Below, piece by piece: positions 37,901 through 52,400 of a stretch of DNA of 64,000 nt; within the stretch, counting starts at the first letter, position 1, and each line of letters starts with the position of its first letter. The stretch spans positions 130,001 to 194,000 of the forward strand of contig CM060112.1 in the NCBI GenBank assembly GCA_030522415.1, given 5' to 3'. The notes beneath the pieces are model-generated. The model was not told the origin of the DNA. It saw only the letters and a program-made list of their open reading frames with translations, and searched no databases. The position numbers were made by a program, and so were the translations under genes. This stretch comes from Channallabes apus (lineage: Eukaryota > Chordata > Actinopteri > Siluriformes > Clariidae).

Positions 37901-40900
37901 AGCAGCCTGCATCCTTTGACCGAAGTAAGCGTGGCGGAACGTAAGACACTAGTAGTTCGCTCAGATACTGCGGCGCGAGACCATTTAATGCTTTATATGT
38001 CAAGAGCAGTATTTTAAAATCAATGCGAAATTTCACAGGGAGCCAATGTAGTGAAGATAGGATAGGGGTGATGTGCTCATATCTTCTGGTTCTAGTGAGG
38101 ACTCTCGCTGCTGCATTCTGGACTAGCTGAAGCTTGTTTATGCACCTAACTGAACAACCAGACAGTAAGGCATTACAAAAGTCCAACCTAGAAGTGATAA
38201 AAGCATGAACTAGTTTTTCTGCATCGTTTAGCGACAATATATTTCTTATCTTGGCAATATTTCTGAGGTGAAAGAATGCTATCCTGGTGATATTGTCTAC
38301 ATGAACTTCAAATGAAAGGCTGGAATCCATAATCACGCCGAGGTCTTTTACTGTTGCACTTGATGGACCAGAAAGGCCATCTAAAGTTACGGTGTGATCT
38401 AAGATTTTACTTCTAGCTGTATGCGGTCCTCTGACTAGAACTTCTGTCTTATCCGGATTAAGAAGAAGGGAGTTAATTAGCATCCAATTTCTTATGTCCT
38501 GCACACATTGCTCAACTTTAGTAAGATGGTTTTTCTCATCAGGTTTTGTTGAGACGTATAGCTGTGTGTCGTCAGCATAACAATGAAAACTAATACCATG
38601 CTTATGGATTATGCTGCCCAGAGGAAGCATGTGAAGGGGGAAAAGCAGTGGGCCTAAAACTGAACCCTGCGGAACACCAAACTCTACTAGAGAACATGCA
38701 GAATAATCACCATTTAAGTCTACATACTGATAACGATCGGTCAAATAGGATCTGAGCCAGGAGAGGGCTGTACCCTTAATTCCTACTACATTTTCTAATC
38801 TGTGAAGAAGAATAGCATGATCAATGGTGTCAAAAGCTGCACTGAGGTCGAGTAATACAAGCATAGTTACACAACCCTGATCAGAGGCCAATAGGATGTC
38901 ATTGACTACTTTAACGAGTGCTGTTTCTGTGCTGTGATGAGGCCTAAATCCTGACTGATACAGTTCATGTATGCCATTTCTATGTAGATATGAGCATAGC
39001 TGCTCCGCTACTATCTTTTCCAGAATCTTAGAGATAAAGGGGAGGTTTGATATTGGCCTGTAATTGGACAGCTGACAGGGGTCGAGGTCAGGTTTCTTAA
39101 TTATTCGTTTAATAACTGCTAATTTAAAAGATTTTGGAACATAACCAATGCTGAGTGAGGAATTAATTATTCTCAACAGCGGTTCTGTTATTACTGGTAC
39201 TATCTGTTTAAGAAAATGTGTCGGTATAGGATCTAATATACAGGTTGATGAATTTGCAGAAGAGATGAGTGAAATTAGTTCATTCTCTTCAAGAGGAGTA
39301 AAGTATTCTAGGTTTGAATCTGACATGGCTAGGTTAACATCTGTATCAATTACATTGTTCGGTTTCAAAGCCTCAATTTTATGCCTGACATTTACAATTT
39401 TATTATTAAAAAAGTTCATGAAGTCCTCACTATTTCTGTAGTGGTCTTATTTCTGGTTAATTTGGCTACAGTATTAAATAAAAATCTAGGATTATTTTTA
39501 TTTTCTTCTATAAGAGTGGAGAGATACGTTGATCTAGCTACACTAAGAGCTTTCCTATAGTTCAGGATGCTCTCTTTCCATGCTATTTGAAATACTAACA
39601 ATTTAGTTTGACGCCATTTACGCTCTAATTTCCGAGCGGTCTGTTTTAAAGTGCGCGTGTGATCATTATACCAGGGAGCGAGTTTCTTATCTCTAATAAT
39701 TTTTCTTTTAGCTGGAGCTACATTATCTAAGGTACAACGAAATGTCGACTCTAAATATTCAGTCGCCTGATCGAGTTCTGTGGGGTCAGACGGTGACCTA
39801 ATCGAAGTTGATAACTCTGGGAGATTACTGATAAAACTCTGAGTGGTAGTTGATGTGAATGTACGTTAAATACGGTAGCGCGTTGCTGTGCGTACATTAT
39901 CACTGTGACACACTTGAATGGAGACAAGATAGTGATCTGAGATAATTTCAGACAGTGGAATTGTGAATACATTTCTTATACGTAATCCGAAAAATATTAT
40001 TAAGTCTAAAGTGTGACCTGCTTTATGAGTGGGTCCTACTACACACTGATTTACACCTACGGAGTCCAGTATGGACATAAATGCTGTTCTCAGAGGGTCT
40101 TCTGGATTCTCAAAATGAATGTTAAAATCTCCAGCAATTAACACTTTGTCTACAGAAACGACCAGGTCTGAGATGAAATCTGCAAATTCACTAAGAAATT
40201 CAGAATATGGCCCTGGAGGTCTGTAAATTATAATTAGTGGAATCGACTGAGCTGACTTAATATACTTAAATACACTTATGTTACTATAAAGAATTTCAAA
40301 TGAGTTAAATTTGTGTCCGTGTTTTTGTACGATAGACAGATTATCATTATGAATAACTGCGACGCCTCCTCCTCTACCAGTTAACCGAGGCTGGTGTATG
40401 TAGCTGTATCCAGGAGGACTAGCTTCATTTAGAGCTACATACTCGTCCTGTTTAACCCATGTTTCAGTTAAACAGAGTATATCAAACGCCTGATCCGTGA
40501 TAATTTCATTAACAATAACTGCTTTTGATGCGAGAGATCTAATATTTAACAATCCTAACTTCAGATCAGAGGTGCCGGCTGCGCATTCAGTGTGATCGGA
40601 GTTTGTGGACTTTATGTTAATTAGATTATTGAAACAGACTTTCTGAGTCTTTCTACATTTTTGCTTAGCTCGGGGAACAGACACAGTCTCAATATGGTGA
40701 ACCCTGAGTGACGACTCTATGCAGCTAGCAGACGGTTGGTTTAGGATGGGTTCCCTGTTGAGTCTGGTTCCTCACAAAGTTTCTTCCTATTACCATCTCA
40801 GGGAGTTTTTCCTTGCCACTGTCTCCATTGTCCTCAGCTCGTTCATCAGGGACAGTCTAATCATTTTGATTAATACACATTCACATCTCATACAAACTTA

Positions 40901-41985
40901 AATAATTATTTTGATTGTGTAAAGCTGCTTTGCGACAATATCAATTGTTAAAAGTGCTATACATATAAAATGTAATTGAATTGTAGCACTTTGTGATTAT
41001 ATTATGTGCTATATCCTTCCTGTCATTCAGATCAGCCTGATCATTCTCCTTTGAGCCTCATCAGCAGATCACCAGTTTAGAAAACACTTAATCCAGCACG
41101 CATGATGCAGGTAAAGACACTGAGCTCAGGGAAATGTTTTCCCCAGTCTAACGTTTGATGTGAACAGTGGCTGAAGCTCCTGACGTGGGTCCGAGGGACA
41201 TTATGCAGTGTGCTGCTGCCACATGATTGGCTGATTAGGTAACTGCAGGTGTACAGGTGTTCCCACTAACAAGTGGTGCAAGTATACAGGTGAGATGTGC
41301 TGCATGAATATTTACACCTAGATCTGTAAACAACTTGGCATTTTGCACACCTTGAACATGGCACCTTTTATTGAACACACCCCTTTCAAAAATATTGGAA
41401 CACAATTGAATCACTCCTGGCAAACGTCTCGTTTTTAACCTCCCCAAGTTCTCCCACACCACCCCACTCCTCCGCTCCCTGCACTGGCTTCCTGTAGCTG
41501 ACCGCATCAAATTCAAAACGCTGATGCTTGCCTACAAAGCTAAAAATGGCCCAGCACCCACTTACCTCTCTGCTGTAATCACACCGCGCACTGCGCCACG
41601 TTCCCTCCGATCCTCCAGCACTGCTCGCCTCATCCCACCATCTCTCAGGGATCGAGGACGACATTCATCCAGACTCTTTACTGTTCTGGCACCGAAGTGG
41701 TGGAACGAACTTCCTCTAGATGTCCGTACAGCAGAGACTTTGACTATATTTAAACGACGACTCAAGACGCATCTGTTTCTCCAGTACGTGGACTAACCCC
41801 CCCCACCCCCCCAATAAAAAACCTCTTCCCAGTTTTGTTGGACTAATGGCACTTAGTTATTAACCTAGTTAACCCTGTGTAAGTATGTATCCAGTGATGT
41901 AAACTTCTTTAAAGCACTTTTTGTAAGTCGCTCTGGATAAGAGCGTCTGCCAAATGCCTAAATGTAAATTGAAAAAGTTTAACAT

Positions 41986-42053
<68 letters not shown>

Positions 42054-42266
42054 TGTGTGTGTGTGTGTGTGTGTGTGCACATATAGCATTTTTATACAAT
42101 TTCCCTTTGGGATTAATATAGTACTCTATCAAGTCTTACTCCAGGGTTGAGGAACAGGTTAATGTGTTTGTGCAGTAGAGCCTGGTTCTGCTGGTTTCCT
42201 GCACAAAAGTTCTGGAGGAACTGATGAGCGAGGGTCATGATCTCCTGCATCCACACATCCTCACCC

Positions 42267-42324
<58 letters not shown>

Positions 42325-42549
42325 GTATTAAACACAAAGAACAGCATGGGAATGAATGACCAAACCTTAAGCAAAACATACATACAGACAGACAGACAGA
42401 CACACACACACCTTTTCATAAGGGATTTGTAGAAGTTCTAGGACCACTGAGTGAGCCCCCATGTTCCTAAGGAGACGTTGCTGCTGTTTCTTGTTCTTCC
42501 TGCCTGATAGACACTCCATCACACACAACTTACTGAGTCTCAGTAAGAT

Positions 42550-42596
<47 letters not shown>

Positions 42597-42940
42597 ACTG
42601 CAACTACAACACCAAACACAAAGCAAATAACAGATAGTACAAATAAAACAAAAATAAAGTAAATACAGTGAAAACTCGGATTGCGAGTAAAGCGGTTTGT
42701 GAGTGTTCCGCAATAAAGTTTTAATAAAGTCTTTGTTTACGAGTACGGAGTATCATGTATCACGCATGCGCTTTTTGTTTTGACGTAGAGCGTCACGTGA
42801 TCACAACTGAGCCACCAGTTTTTCTCTCATTGCGCTGTGGAATTGTGGGTAATCGTCTCCCCTGCTGGGTCTTAGAGCTCATCTCTTACTGGTATAATCA
42901 ACATCCGTGCACGTGTGTACTGTTTACTATAACACTGTGA

Positions 42941-42984
<44 letters not shown>

Positions 42985-43443
42985 CACATTTTATTTTGTG
43001 TCTGTATATGTGTGTGTACAGTGCGTGTGTAAAGCAAAAGCAAGTGTTATTATAGAGGTTAAAGGTCCATTTTCTCTCGGCTCAAGGCTTGGCCTGCTCT
43101 TTGGGTCTGTGTGCGGAGCGTCATTGGAGACCGTGCCCCTGCCCCACAAACACACTCTCCTCCTCTCGCCTTCACACACACACAAATACACACACTCTCT
43201 CTCTCTCTCTGTATCATCCCGCACTATGTCATTGGACACAGTGCCACTTCACACACACACACACTCTCTTTCTCTGCTCTACACAGAAACACTGCTCTGT
43301 CACGATTCTTTTCAAAGGTAAAGTGGAGGTTAATTTGTTTTATTTTTACTTTACAGCAGTGATTCCATTAGTGTGTCGCTCAATTGAGTGTCATTAACAA
43401 TGTTCCTTGTTAATTTTTCTGATAAAACAGTCTTTCCGTTAAT

Positions 43444-43494
<51 letters not shown>

Positions 43495-46400
43495 AAACTC
43501 AAATAAGAGAGGAAGAAGGGTGACTGTGTAAGACGAGAAGCTCCTGCGCGCATAAACGGAAACACTTATCTGTGGGGATTTATTTAAATTTTTAAGTAAA
43601 GTGGAGGTTAATTTGTTTTATTTTTACTTATTATTTCGTTTTAAATTTGTTGAATGAATAATTAGAGTTTCCATTATTTCTTATGGAAAAATTTAATTTG
43701 GTAAAAGTGTTTCAAAATACGAGCCCACTTCCAGAACGAATTATGCTCGTAATCCAAGGTTCCACTGTATATGCCCAGGATCAATCCCTAAATCCCTAAT
43801 CGATCCCATTTACATAATCTAATTAGCTGTTTTGTTGCATTAGCATGGTTGTGAAAATAAACAAATAATAAATCCCCTCTGACCTCCTTCACGAGTCGAT
43901 AGTTGGAGCTGCTGGTGCTCTCCACTTTAGGTTTGTGTAACCCATCAGAACTGGAGTCATTCTGTTGTGCAAAATAATAAATATTTACTTCAGTTTTATT
44001 CAAATATTTAAAGTGGCTTTTAACTTAAGATACAGTTTCAGAGGAGATCTGCAGAAATGTTGGAGGTGACAGAGGTGAGGGAAAGAGAGCCAGTCACGCA
44101 GTAGAGCGTACAGAGCACCAGGCTACGGCGCAGGTGGGATTTAACCACAAAATATTTACTATTAGGCCGCAAACACACAGGATAAGAAAAATCTGCATAA
44201 CTTGGTAGAAATTTGCGAGTCTGTTGCACTTTCTCTCACCACTTCCTGCCTCAACTATGATAACAGGAAGCTGATTAAAAAAGAAATTTACTCTCAAGCA
44301 TGCAGGCATGTCCCTGCTTCAACTCATAATGATACTCCAGAAAAAGATAAAAAGCTTTCTAAGCGACAAACCAAACATATTGTACTTTTATGAAAAGTGA
44401 GAGAGAGAGAGAGAGAGAGAGTTAAAATGAACAAGTTAGTGCTGAATTAAAATTTTAATGGTCTATGGCATAAAAATGTTGGGAGCAGATTTATAGTTAT
44501 ATGCAGTATAATAGTTATAACAGTTATAACAGTTTATATAGTTATAAAAGTGATGCGCTCTGAATACTTTCTGGATGCACTGTAAGTCCAACTCAATGCA
44601 AAATATATAGACAATAGCATGAGCAGGGATTCGGAGAGGATTTTAGACGAGGATACAGATGTGGATGCAGACAGGGTTGTAGACAGTGATCCAGACGGGG
44701 ATACAGACAGGGATACAGATGGTACAGATCTACAGGATGTGGATGTGGATGCAGAGGTGATGAAGGGGAGTATGTAGACGAGGATGGAGATGGGGGTAAC
44801 GAAGGGGATGCAGACAGGGATACAGATGAGGATGTAGAGAGGGATGCAGATGAGGTGAAGAAGAGGATGCAGATGGAGATGTAGACAGGGTGTAGACAGA
44901 GATACAGATGAGGATGTAGACAGGGATACAGATGAGGATTTAGACAGAGATGTAGATTGGGTGTAAACGGAATGTAGATCATGTGAGACGGGGTGTAGAC
45001 GGGAATGTAGACAGGATGTAGACAGAGATATAGATGGGGTGTAAACGGGATGTAAACTGAGTGGGACCGGGAGTAGACTCCTTCACCGCCAAGTCTAGTC
45101 TTTCGGTGTAATAATTAGTTTGCTATGAATATTAATAAAATACATGACCCTGTTTGGCACAGTTCCAACATATTTTCAGTCGATCTGCTGCAGTGATAAT
45201 TCCACACATATTTTTACAAACATCCAGTTCATGTTCATGAAATACTGTATGACAATAACACACGACCCCTGCAGTGGCAGTGACAGGAAGGCAGTGCAGT
45301 TGGATGAATACTAAGCTTGTTTATCGCATGTAAACCTCTGCACAACTAATTAAAATTAAGCAAATGAAATAATATGAAAGTGTAAACTCAGCTATGTGTA
45401 AATCGAGTGTTGACCTTGTGATGTGTTTCCGTGGCGATGACCTCCCCTGTGTGTAATCCTGAGTCTGAGCCCTGTCTCTTATACACCCACAGCTCAGATT
45501 TCTCCACAATCGACCTCAGCTGATCCAAATCAGCTTTAATCTGCTTATAGTTCTCCACATCATGACTGGTGACCAGGAGCTGCACCTACACACACACACA
45601 CACACAGTAGGTTAAAGGTTAAATTACAAAACAATTTAATCAAAAAAATATTATTTAGGACAAACATATATAATTAAATGTGTGTATGTGTATTACCTGT
45701 TTAAAGGCCTGCAGAACTTCCTGTCTCTGGCTAAAATGTCTGAAGAGGAGGTGCAGGGCTCTGGATACTAAAGGTGGATAGTCATGCATGGTCAGGTGAA
45801 GGAGCACCCTGAGAAACGTCCGGCCACCATGATCATCTAAATCCAGTGGGGTGTTTTCCTCACTACACCACACACACACACACACACACACACCATGTTC
45901 ATGGACATTAGAGAGGGACTTATGTACTATGGTGTAATGTACTATGCTATGGCAAATATCAGTTTTAGTTTAGTATATTTAGTTTTATACATCATATTGC
46001 CAAAAGTATTTGCTCACCTGCCTTCACAAGCATATGAACTTGAGTAACATCCTATTCTTAATCCATAAGGTTTAATAGAAGAATATGATATTAGCCCTTT
46101 GAAACTATAACAGCTTCAATTCTCTTGGGAAGGCTTTCCACAAGGTTTAGGAGTGTGTTTATGGGAATTTATTTACCATTCTTCCAGAAGCGCATTTGTA
46201 AGGTCAGACACTGATGTTGGACAAGAAGGCGTGGTTCGCAGTCTCCGCTCTAATTCATCCCAAAAGTTATTTACACCAAGACTCGCTCTTGCATGTCTTT
46301 ATGGAACTCGCTTTGTGCACTGGGGGGCAGTCATGTTGGGAGCATGAAATTGTCCAAAATGCCTTGATATGCTGAAGCATTAAGAGTTCTTTTTACAGGA

Positions 46401-49400
46401 ACTAAGAGGCAGAGCCCAACTCCTGGAAAACAAGCCCACATCACAATCCCCATCCACCAAACTTTAGACTTAGCACAATTCAGTCAGACAAATACCGTTC
46501 TCCTGCCAACTGCCAAACCCAGTCCATCTAATTGCCAGATAGAAGCATGATTCATCACTCCAGAGAACATGTCTCTGCTGCTCTAGAGTCTAGTGGCGGC
46601 GTGCTTTACACCACTGCAGCCAATGATTTGCATTGCACTCGGTGATGTTAGGCTTGGATGCAGATGCTGTGGAAAACCGTTAAATGAGGCTCTCTTCGCA
46701 CTGTTCTTGAGCTACAGTAAGAAAGTTGGTGACCTCTGTGCACTGTGTTTTAGCTCCCGCTGACCCCACTCTGTGATTTTACGTGGCCTAACACTTCATG
46801 ACTGAGTAGCTGTCATTCCCAATCGCTTCCACTTTTTTATGATACAACTAACAGACATATTTCACAACGTATTGCACAGGTGGCATCCTATCACGGTACC
46901 ATGGTGTAATTCACTGAGCTCCTGAGAGGGACCCATTCTTTCACAAATGTTTAGGTGCTTGATTTTATACACCTGTAACCATGGAAGTTGAATTCATACA
47001 ACGGAATTCAATGATTTGGATGGGGAAGTGAATACTTTTGGCAATATAGTGAATATAGTGTAATTTGTGCATTGATGTGATGGAATGATGTGATGTCATG
47101 AAGTGATGTGATGTAAGGACAGATATGGAGAAAGTTGTTCACATACACTCCTCCTGAACATGTATTTCAGGGGAGTACCAAGCAATTTCTTTGAACTGGC
47201 TTTTCCTTTACTGCTGAATGATTGTATACATCACACACAAACATATCTAACAGATTTATTTAAGATTTCTGAAATAATCACAGAATGAAAATCACACACA
47301 CTTAGATTATTAATTCAATCGAGAAATGTCTTTTAATTTGCCAAGCCCAAGGCCTCTCAGCTTCCTGTTAGTTATTCAATTTTATTTGTATATGTCACGT
47401 TCTGCTATGATGTTGGACTGTGGGCTTGGTGTGGAGGCATAGACGCAGAGGGGATGCAGTGAAACTTGTGTGAAAGTGAAGTCTTTTAATAATAATGAAC
47501 AAAAACCAAACATGAACAAAGGAAGTTGGCATGAACTTTGGAGCAAGCTATACACAGAACTCAAACACTTAGACATCAGACTAGGGATTGCACAACTAAT
47601 ATACAAAACAGACATGGGGACACAAACTGGACGAAACAAGACACACTAAACAGACTAGAGGACTAAACACAAGGGACTACACATGCAAGGGATAAACACA
47701 CACAAGACAGGCTTGGCTAGGTCTACTGGCTGTGCTGCACATTAGCTGCTAAGCTAGCTCATAGCTAATCAGACTAATGGCTAAACAGGCCAGTAGCCTG
47801 AGACCCAAGGGAATGAACAGACAAGGTACACAGCAGACTAGGTATGAAACAGACTAAGAATTCTAAAGGTTACTTGCTAAAGATGTTAGTACCTAAACAG
47901 ACTAAGAGCTAATCAAACGATGAGACTAGACAGACTAAGATCAAAACATGTTAGTATCACCCTCATTAGTATTTTAACAGACTAATAACTAAACATGCAA
48001 TGGGGGTTACTTACACAAAAGGGTAAACACAAAAGTGTCATGCCCGAGCCTCCTCAGTCCCGGAGAGAAAGATCCGGCTCACCGGATTACTGAGCCGTGG
48101 CTTTGTCTCCCCCTAGTGTGTCCACGTATGTCATTACTCACCACAATTAATTAACACAGATCACCTGTGCACACCTCACCTGCCTCCCTACTTAAACCCA
48201 GCCGAACCCATAGCACACTGTCTGGTCACCGTTGTATCACCCATTGCTAACATGTGTATGTCTTTCTGCTCTCCCCAGGTTTGAAGCGGTATCTGCAGGC
48301 GCAGTTAGGCGAAGCGGGACAGCTTCGCCAGCCACGTAATATCCTCTGAAGGCACAGAGAGGTTTTGTTTTTGTGTTTATGTTTATTTCTGAAAGAAGGA
48401 CATTTTCTGTTTAGAGTGGTGTCTAGTTTAAAGCCGCCTGCAGACCGCGCCTGGTTAACGGCGTAGTGAACGCCTGGTTCCTAAATAATTACTGTGACGA
48501 GTCTTTGAGAAGTTTTCTTTGAAGGCAAAGCACTCAAATAAAGACTGTATTTTCCTGCACTTGCGTTTCCGTGTGTGTATGCTTCATACAGAAGGAGAGA
48601 AACATGACAGATGACCAGACCTCAAATCAAAGAAACGCAGCAGGAACACCGCTACCGAGGGAAACACCTCCCATGATGGATTACATCCGCCGGCAGCAGG
48701 GACAGATGGACAGCTTGGCCCGCGCCATTAATGACTTGGCGCATAGTGTCCGGGACATCGCCACGAACCAGTCACCTCCTCCGGCGGGGCTCCCGCGCCG
48801 CGCACGATCCCCCCCAAGAGCAGCGCCCCCCGAGCGCTACGCGGGGGACCCCGAGGCATGTAAAAAATTTCTTCTAGCCTGCGAGCTCTATTTTGTGGAT
48901 TACCCAGAGCTTGACGACCAAGGGAAGGTCAGATTTGTCACTCAACGGCTCACCGGGCCCGCCATGGACTGGGCCACCGCAGTCTGGAGCGCGGGCGGCC
49001 GGGAGACGTGCGACTATGGGCGGTTCTTGAGGGCCTTCCGCGCGGTGTTTGATCACCCTGATCAGGGTAGGAGCGGAGAACAACAGCTCTTGAAATTAAA
49101 ACAAGGAACAACCACCGTTGCGGAGTATGCGGTTCGTTTTAAGATTCTGGCGGCTGAAAGCGAGTGGTGCGAGAAAAGCCTGCTCGCCCGGTTTAGGGAT
49201 GGGCTGCATCCGGACATCCAGCTGGAACTGGCCTGCAGAGATGCAGAGCTAGACCTAGATGACAGTATCCAGCTGGCTATTAAACTGGACCAACACCTTC
49301 GCAGTCAAGGACGGCAGCCCTCAACTCGGACAGTAGGTGGCAGTCTCAACCCGCGCCATCGCATCACCCGCCCAAAAAGCCCTACACAGTCGCACGAGAG

Positions 49401-52400
49401 GTCCACGGCTGAGCCCATGGAGGTGGGCACTTCCCGGCTGTCCGCGCACGAGAGACGCCGCCGTTTCACGACAGGCTTGTGCCTGTATTGTGGAGGAGAA
49501 GGACATCTCATCAAAGACTGTCCCAAAATCCCTAAAGTAACTTCATGCACACCTACACGTACCACTCAGTCATTTTGTGTTGATGCCACCTTATCATTTA
49601 ATGATTATGTTATTTCTGTTTCCCCCCTGATAGATTCTGGGTCGGCTGGGAACTTCATTTCACTTTCTCTTCTTTCCTCGCTACACGCTCCCGTGTCGAA
49701 GCTTCCAACCCCGATCGCAATTAAAGCTCTGGATGGCAAGCCACTAATTCAGTCGCCTGTTTATATGCTTTCCGTGCCCCTGCGATTAACTTTCCCCGGC
49801 CACACTGAGGAGCTACAATTCTATGTGCTCCCTCAGGTGAGTCAATCCGTCGTGCTGGGTCTCCCATGGCTCTGCGTACATAACCCTAATTTTAATTGGG
49901 CAGCCTCTCGCATCGTTTCATGGTCCCCCCGATGTGCTAAATCCTGCCAACCATCAACATTAATGGTCCAAACTACTTCCATCGAGAGCCCTCGCGTCCT
50001 AGTATCTACCAGCGTGCCATCCGAGTACACCGCATTTGCAGATGTATTTAGTGTTAGGGCAGCTGCACGACTTCCCCCTCATCGCCCGTGGGATTGCGCT
50101 ATTGACCTCCTGCCCGGGAAAGCACCGCCCTGCTCCCGTGTTTACCCGTTGTCCCTAACAGAAACCAGGGCGATGGAGGAATACGTGAGTGAGGCTCTCG
50201 CGCAGGGGCTCATTAGTCGCTCCACGTCACCCGCATCGGCTGGTTTCTTTTTCATCGAGAAGAGGGGGGGGGGCCTCAGACCCTGCATTGATTATAGGGG
50301 ACTCAATGCCATCACAATAAAATACAAGCACCCACTGCCACTGGTACCAGCCGCGATCGATCTGCTCCGCGGCGCGTCCATCTTCACTAAACTGGACCTC
50401 CGCAGCGCTTATAACCTCGTTCGTGTTCGTAAGGGAGACGAGTGGAAGACCGCGTTTAGCACAACATCAGGACATTACCAATATAATGTGATGGCTTATG
50501 GTCTGGTAAACGCGCCTGCGGTGTTTCAGGGGTTCATGAACGACGTGTTCCGACATATGTTAAACCGTTATGTTATAGTGTATCTGGATGATATCTTGAT
50601 ATACTCGCGGTCATATCACGAGCACGTTGGTCATGTGACTGCCGTCCTCCGTCGCCTAAGGGAACATGGGCTTTATGCGAAGGCAGAAAAGTGTGATTTT
50701 CATCAAAAGGAGATCGCATTTTTGGGCTACCGCATAGGGCCACTGGGGGTTCAGATGGACGACGCCAAGGTTAGTTCGGTCCTACAATGGCCGGAACCCA
50801 CGTCAGTAAAGGCGCTACAAAGTTTCCTTGGGTTTGCCAATTTTTACAGACGCTTTATACGGGGCTACAGTACGTTGGCAGCACCACTCACCAATTTACT
50901 AAAAGGGAAGCCTAAACGTTTAGCCACCTTCACGCTGGAAGCGCGTCACGCTTTCCAGCGTCTAAAAAACGCATTTACATCAGCGCCAATATTAAAACTT
51001 CCCGACCCTGGTAAGCCCTTCGTAGTAGAGGTCGACGCGTCGGAGGTAGGACTAGGGGCGGTGCTGTCACAGCGTCATGGCCACCCAGAGAAATTATTCC
51101 CCTGTGCTTTCTTCTCGAGGAAACTGACACCAGCCGAATGCAATTATGATATCGGTAATCGCGAACTGCTCGCAATTAAAGCGGCGTTAGAGGAGTGGCG
51201 ACATTGGTTGGAGGGAGCAGAACATCCGTTCATGGTACTAACGGATCATCGGAACCTTGAGTACCTCCAACAAGCGAAAAGACTTAACCCCCGTCAAGCC
51301 CGCTGGGCGCTGTTTTTCACTCGTTTCGATTTTCACATTACATATCGCCCCGGTTCGAAAAATCTGAAAGCGGATGCGCTGTCCCGCTGTTTTGCGTCGC
51401 CGGACCGTCCATTGGTACCGGAGCCTATTCTTCCCCCGTCACTCGTGGTGGCTCCGATCTCATGGGATTTCGACACGGAGATAGCCCGGGAGACACGGTC
51501 CGACCCCGTGCCGCCGGGTTGTCCCCCGGGTCGAACCTATGTGCCGGAGTCACTACGGGAACGAGTGACGGGGGACGCCCACATTAATATCTCATCCGGA
51601 CACCCCGGCGAGGCAAAAACATTACAACTACTGGAACCAAAGTTCTGGTGGCCAAATATGCGCGAAACAGTGAAAACAGTCGTTTCGTCTTGTGCTATTT
51701 GTGCAGCCACTAAAAGTCCCCGAGGGTTGCCAGTTGGGAAATTAATGCCCTTACCAACACCTAATAGACCGTGGTCCCACCTCGCGGTGGACTTTGTCAC
51801 GGATTTGCCAGTGTCAAAAGGGTACACGACAGTCTTGGTAGTGGTAGATCGCTTCTCTAAGGGCTGCCGCTTTATCCCGTTCTGCTCTCTCCCTACCGCC
51901 GCCCAGGTGACTGATGCCTTATTCAACACAGTGTTTCGCTACTATGGTATCCCGGAGGACATTGTTTCAGATCGGGGTCCCCAATTCATCGCTAAGTTCT
52001 GGAAAGCTTTTTTCCAGAAATTGGGGACTACTGTTAGTCTAACCTCAGGCTATCACCCTGAGTCTAATGGGCAGGCAGAGCGGACTGTTCAAGACCTCGG
52101 GAGGTTCCTACGTGCATATTGTAGCAGTCGACAACACGAATGGGCAGACTGTTTATTTTGGGCGGAATATGCGCGAAATTCGTTACGACACTCTTCTACC
52201 GGCCTAACGCCGTTCCAATGTGTGCTAGGATATCAGCCACCGCTATGTCCATGGGATGCCACTCCCACCAATATCCCCATGGTGGACGAGTGGTTCAAAA
52301 AAGCGGAAAAAGTATGGGAGGGGGCTCACGCCCACATCTCCCAAGCAGTTCGCCGGTTCAAACATTTCGCCGATAGGCGGCGAAGGGAAAGTCCTCCGCT

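Larger units (their letters stand above)
36736..40743 (-). mobile_element. L2-B LINE copy 5, nearly intact ORF2
   Basis: It is on the itpr1 strand. The 3' tail is at 36740 (CAGTTTTATTTGTATAGCGC), the 3' UTR to 37736, RT 37737-39601 and endonuclease 39866-40684. It is then cut at 40743 in the ORF1-ORF2 spacer by another L2 tail. Only two lesions were found in ORF2: a stop after RYRI at 39866 and a roughly 20-nt deletion near 39420. Confidence 0.93.

Noticed and set aside
42998..43397. Overlapping ORFs rich in His/Thr/Ser/Leu
   Set aside because: They translate CA and CT simple repeats in a TIR element.
43884..43961. E5 as the SII alternative exon
   Set aside because: It lies well upstream of the first RRDS site; the SII position is between GYGEK and GEALRQ, where E17 and E18 are.
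44593..44982. 129-codon ORF
   Set aside because: Translation of the minisatellite; low complexity, no gene features.
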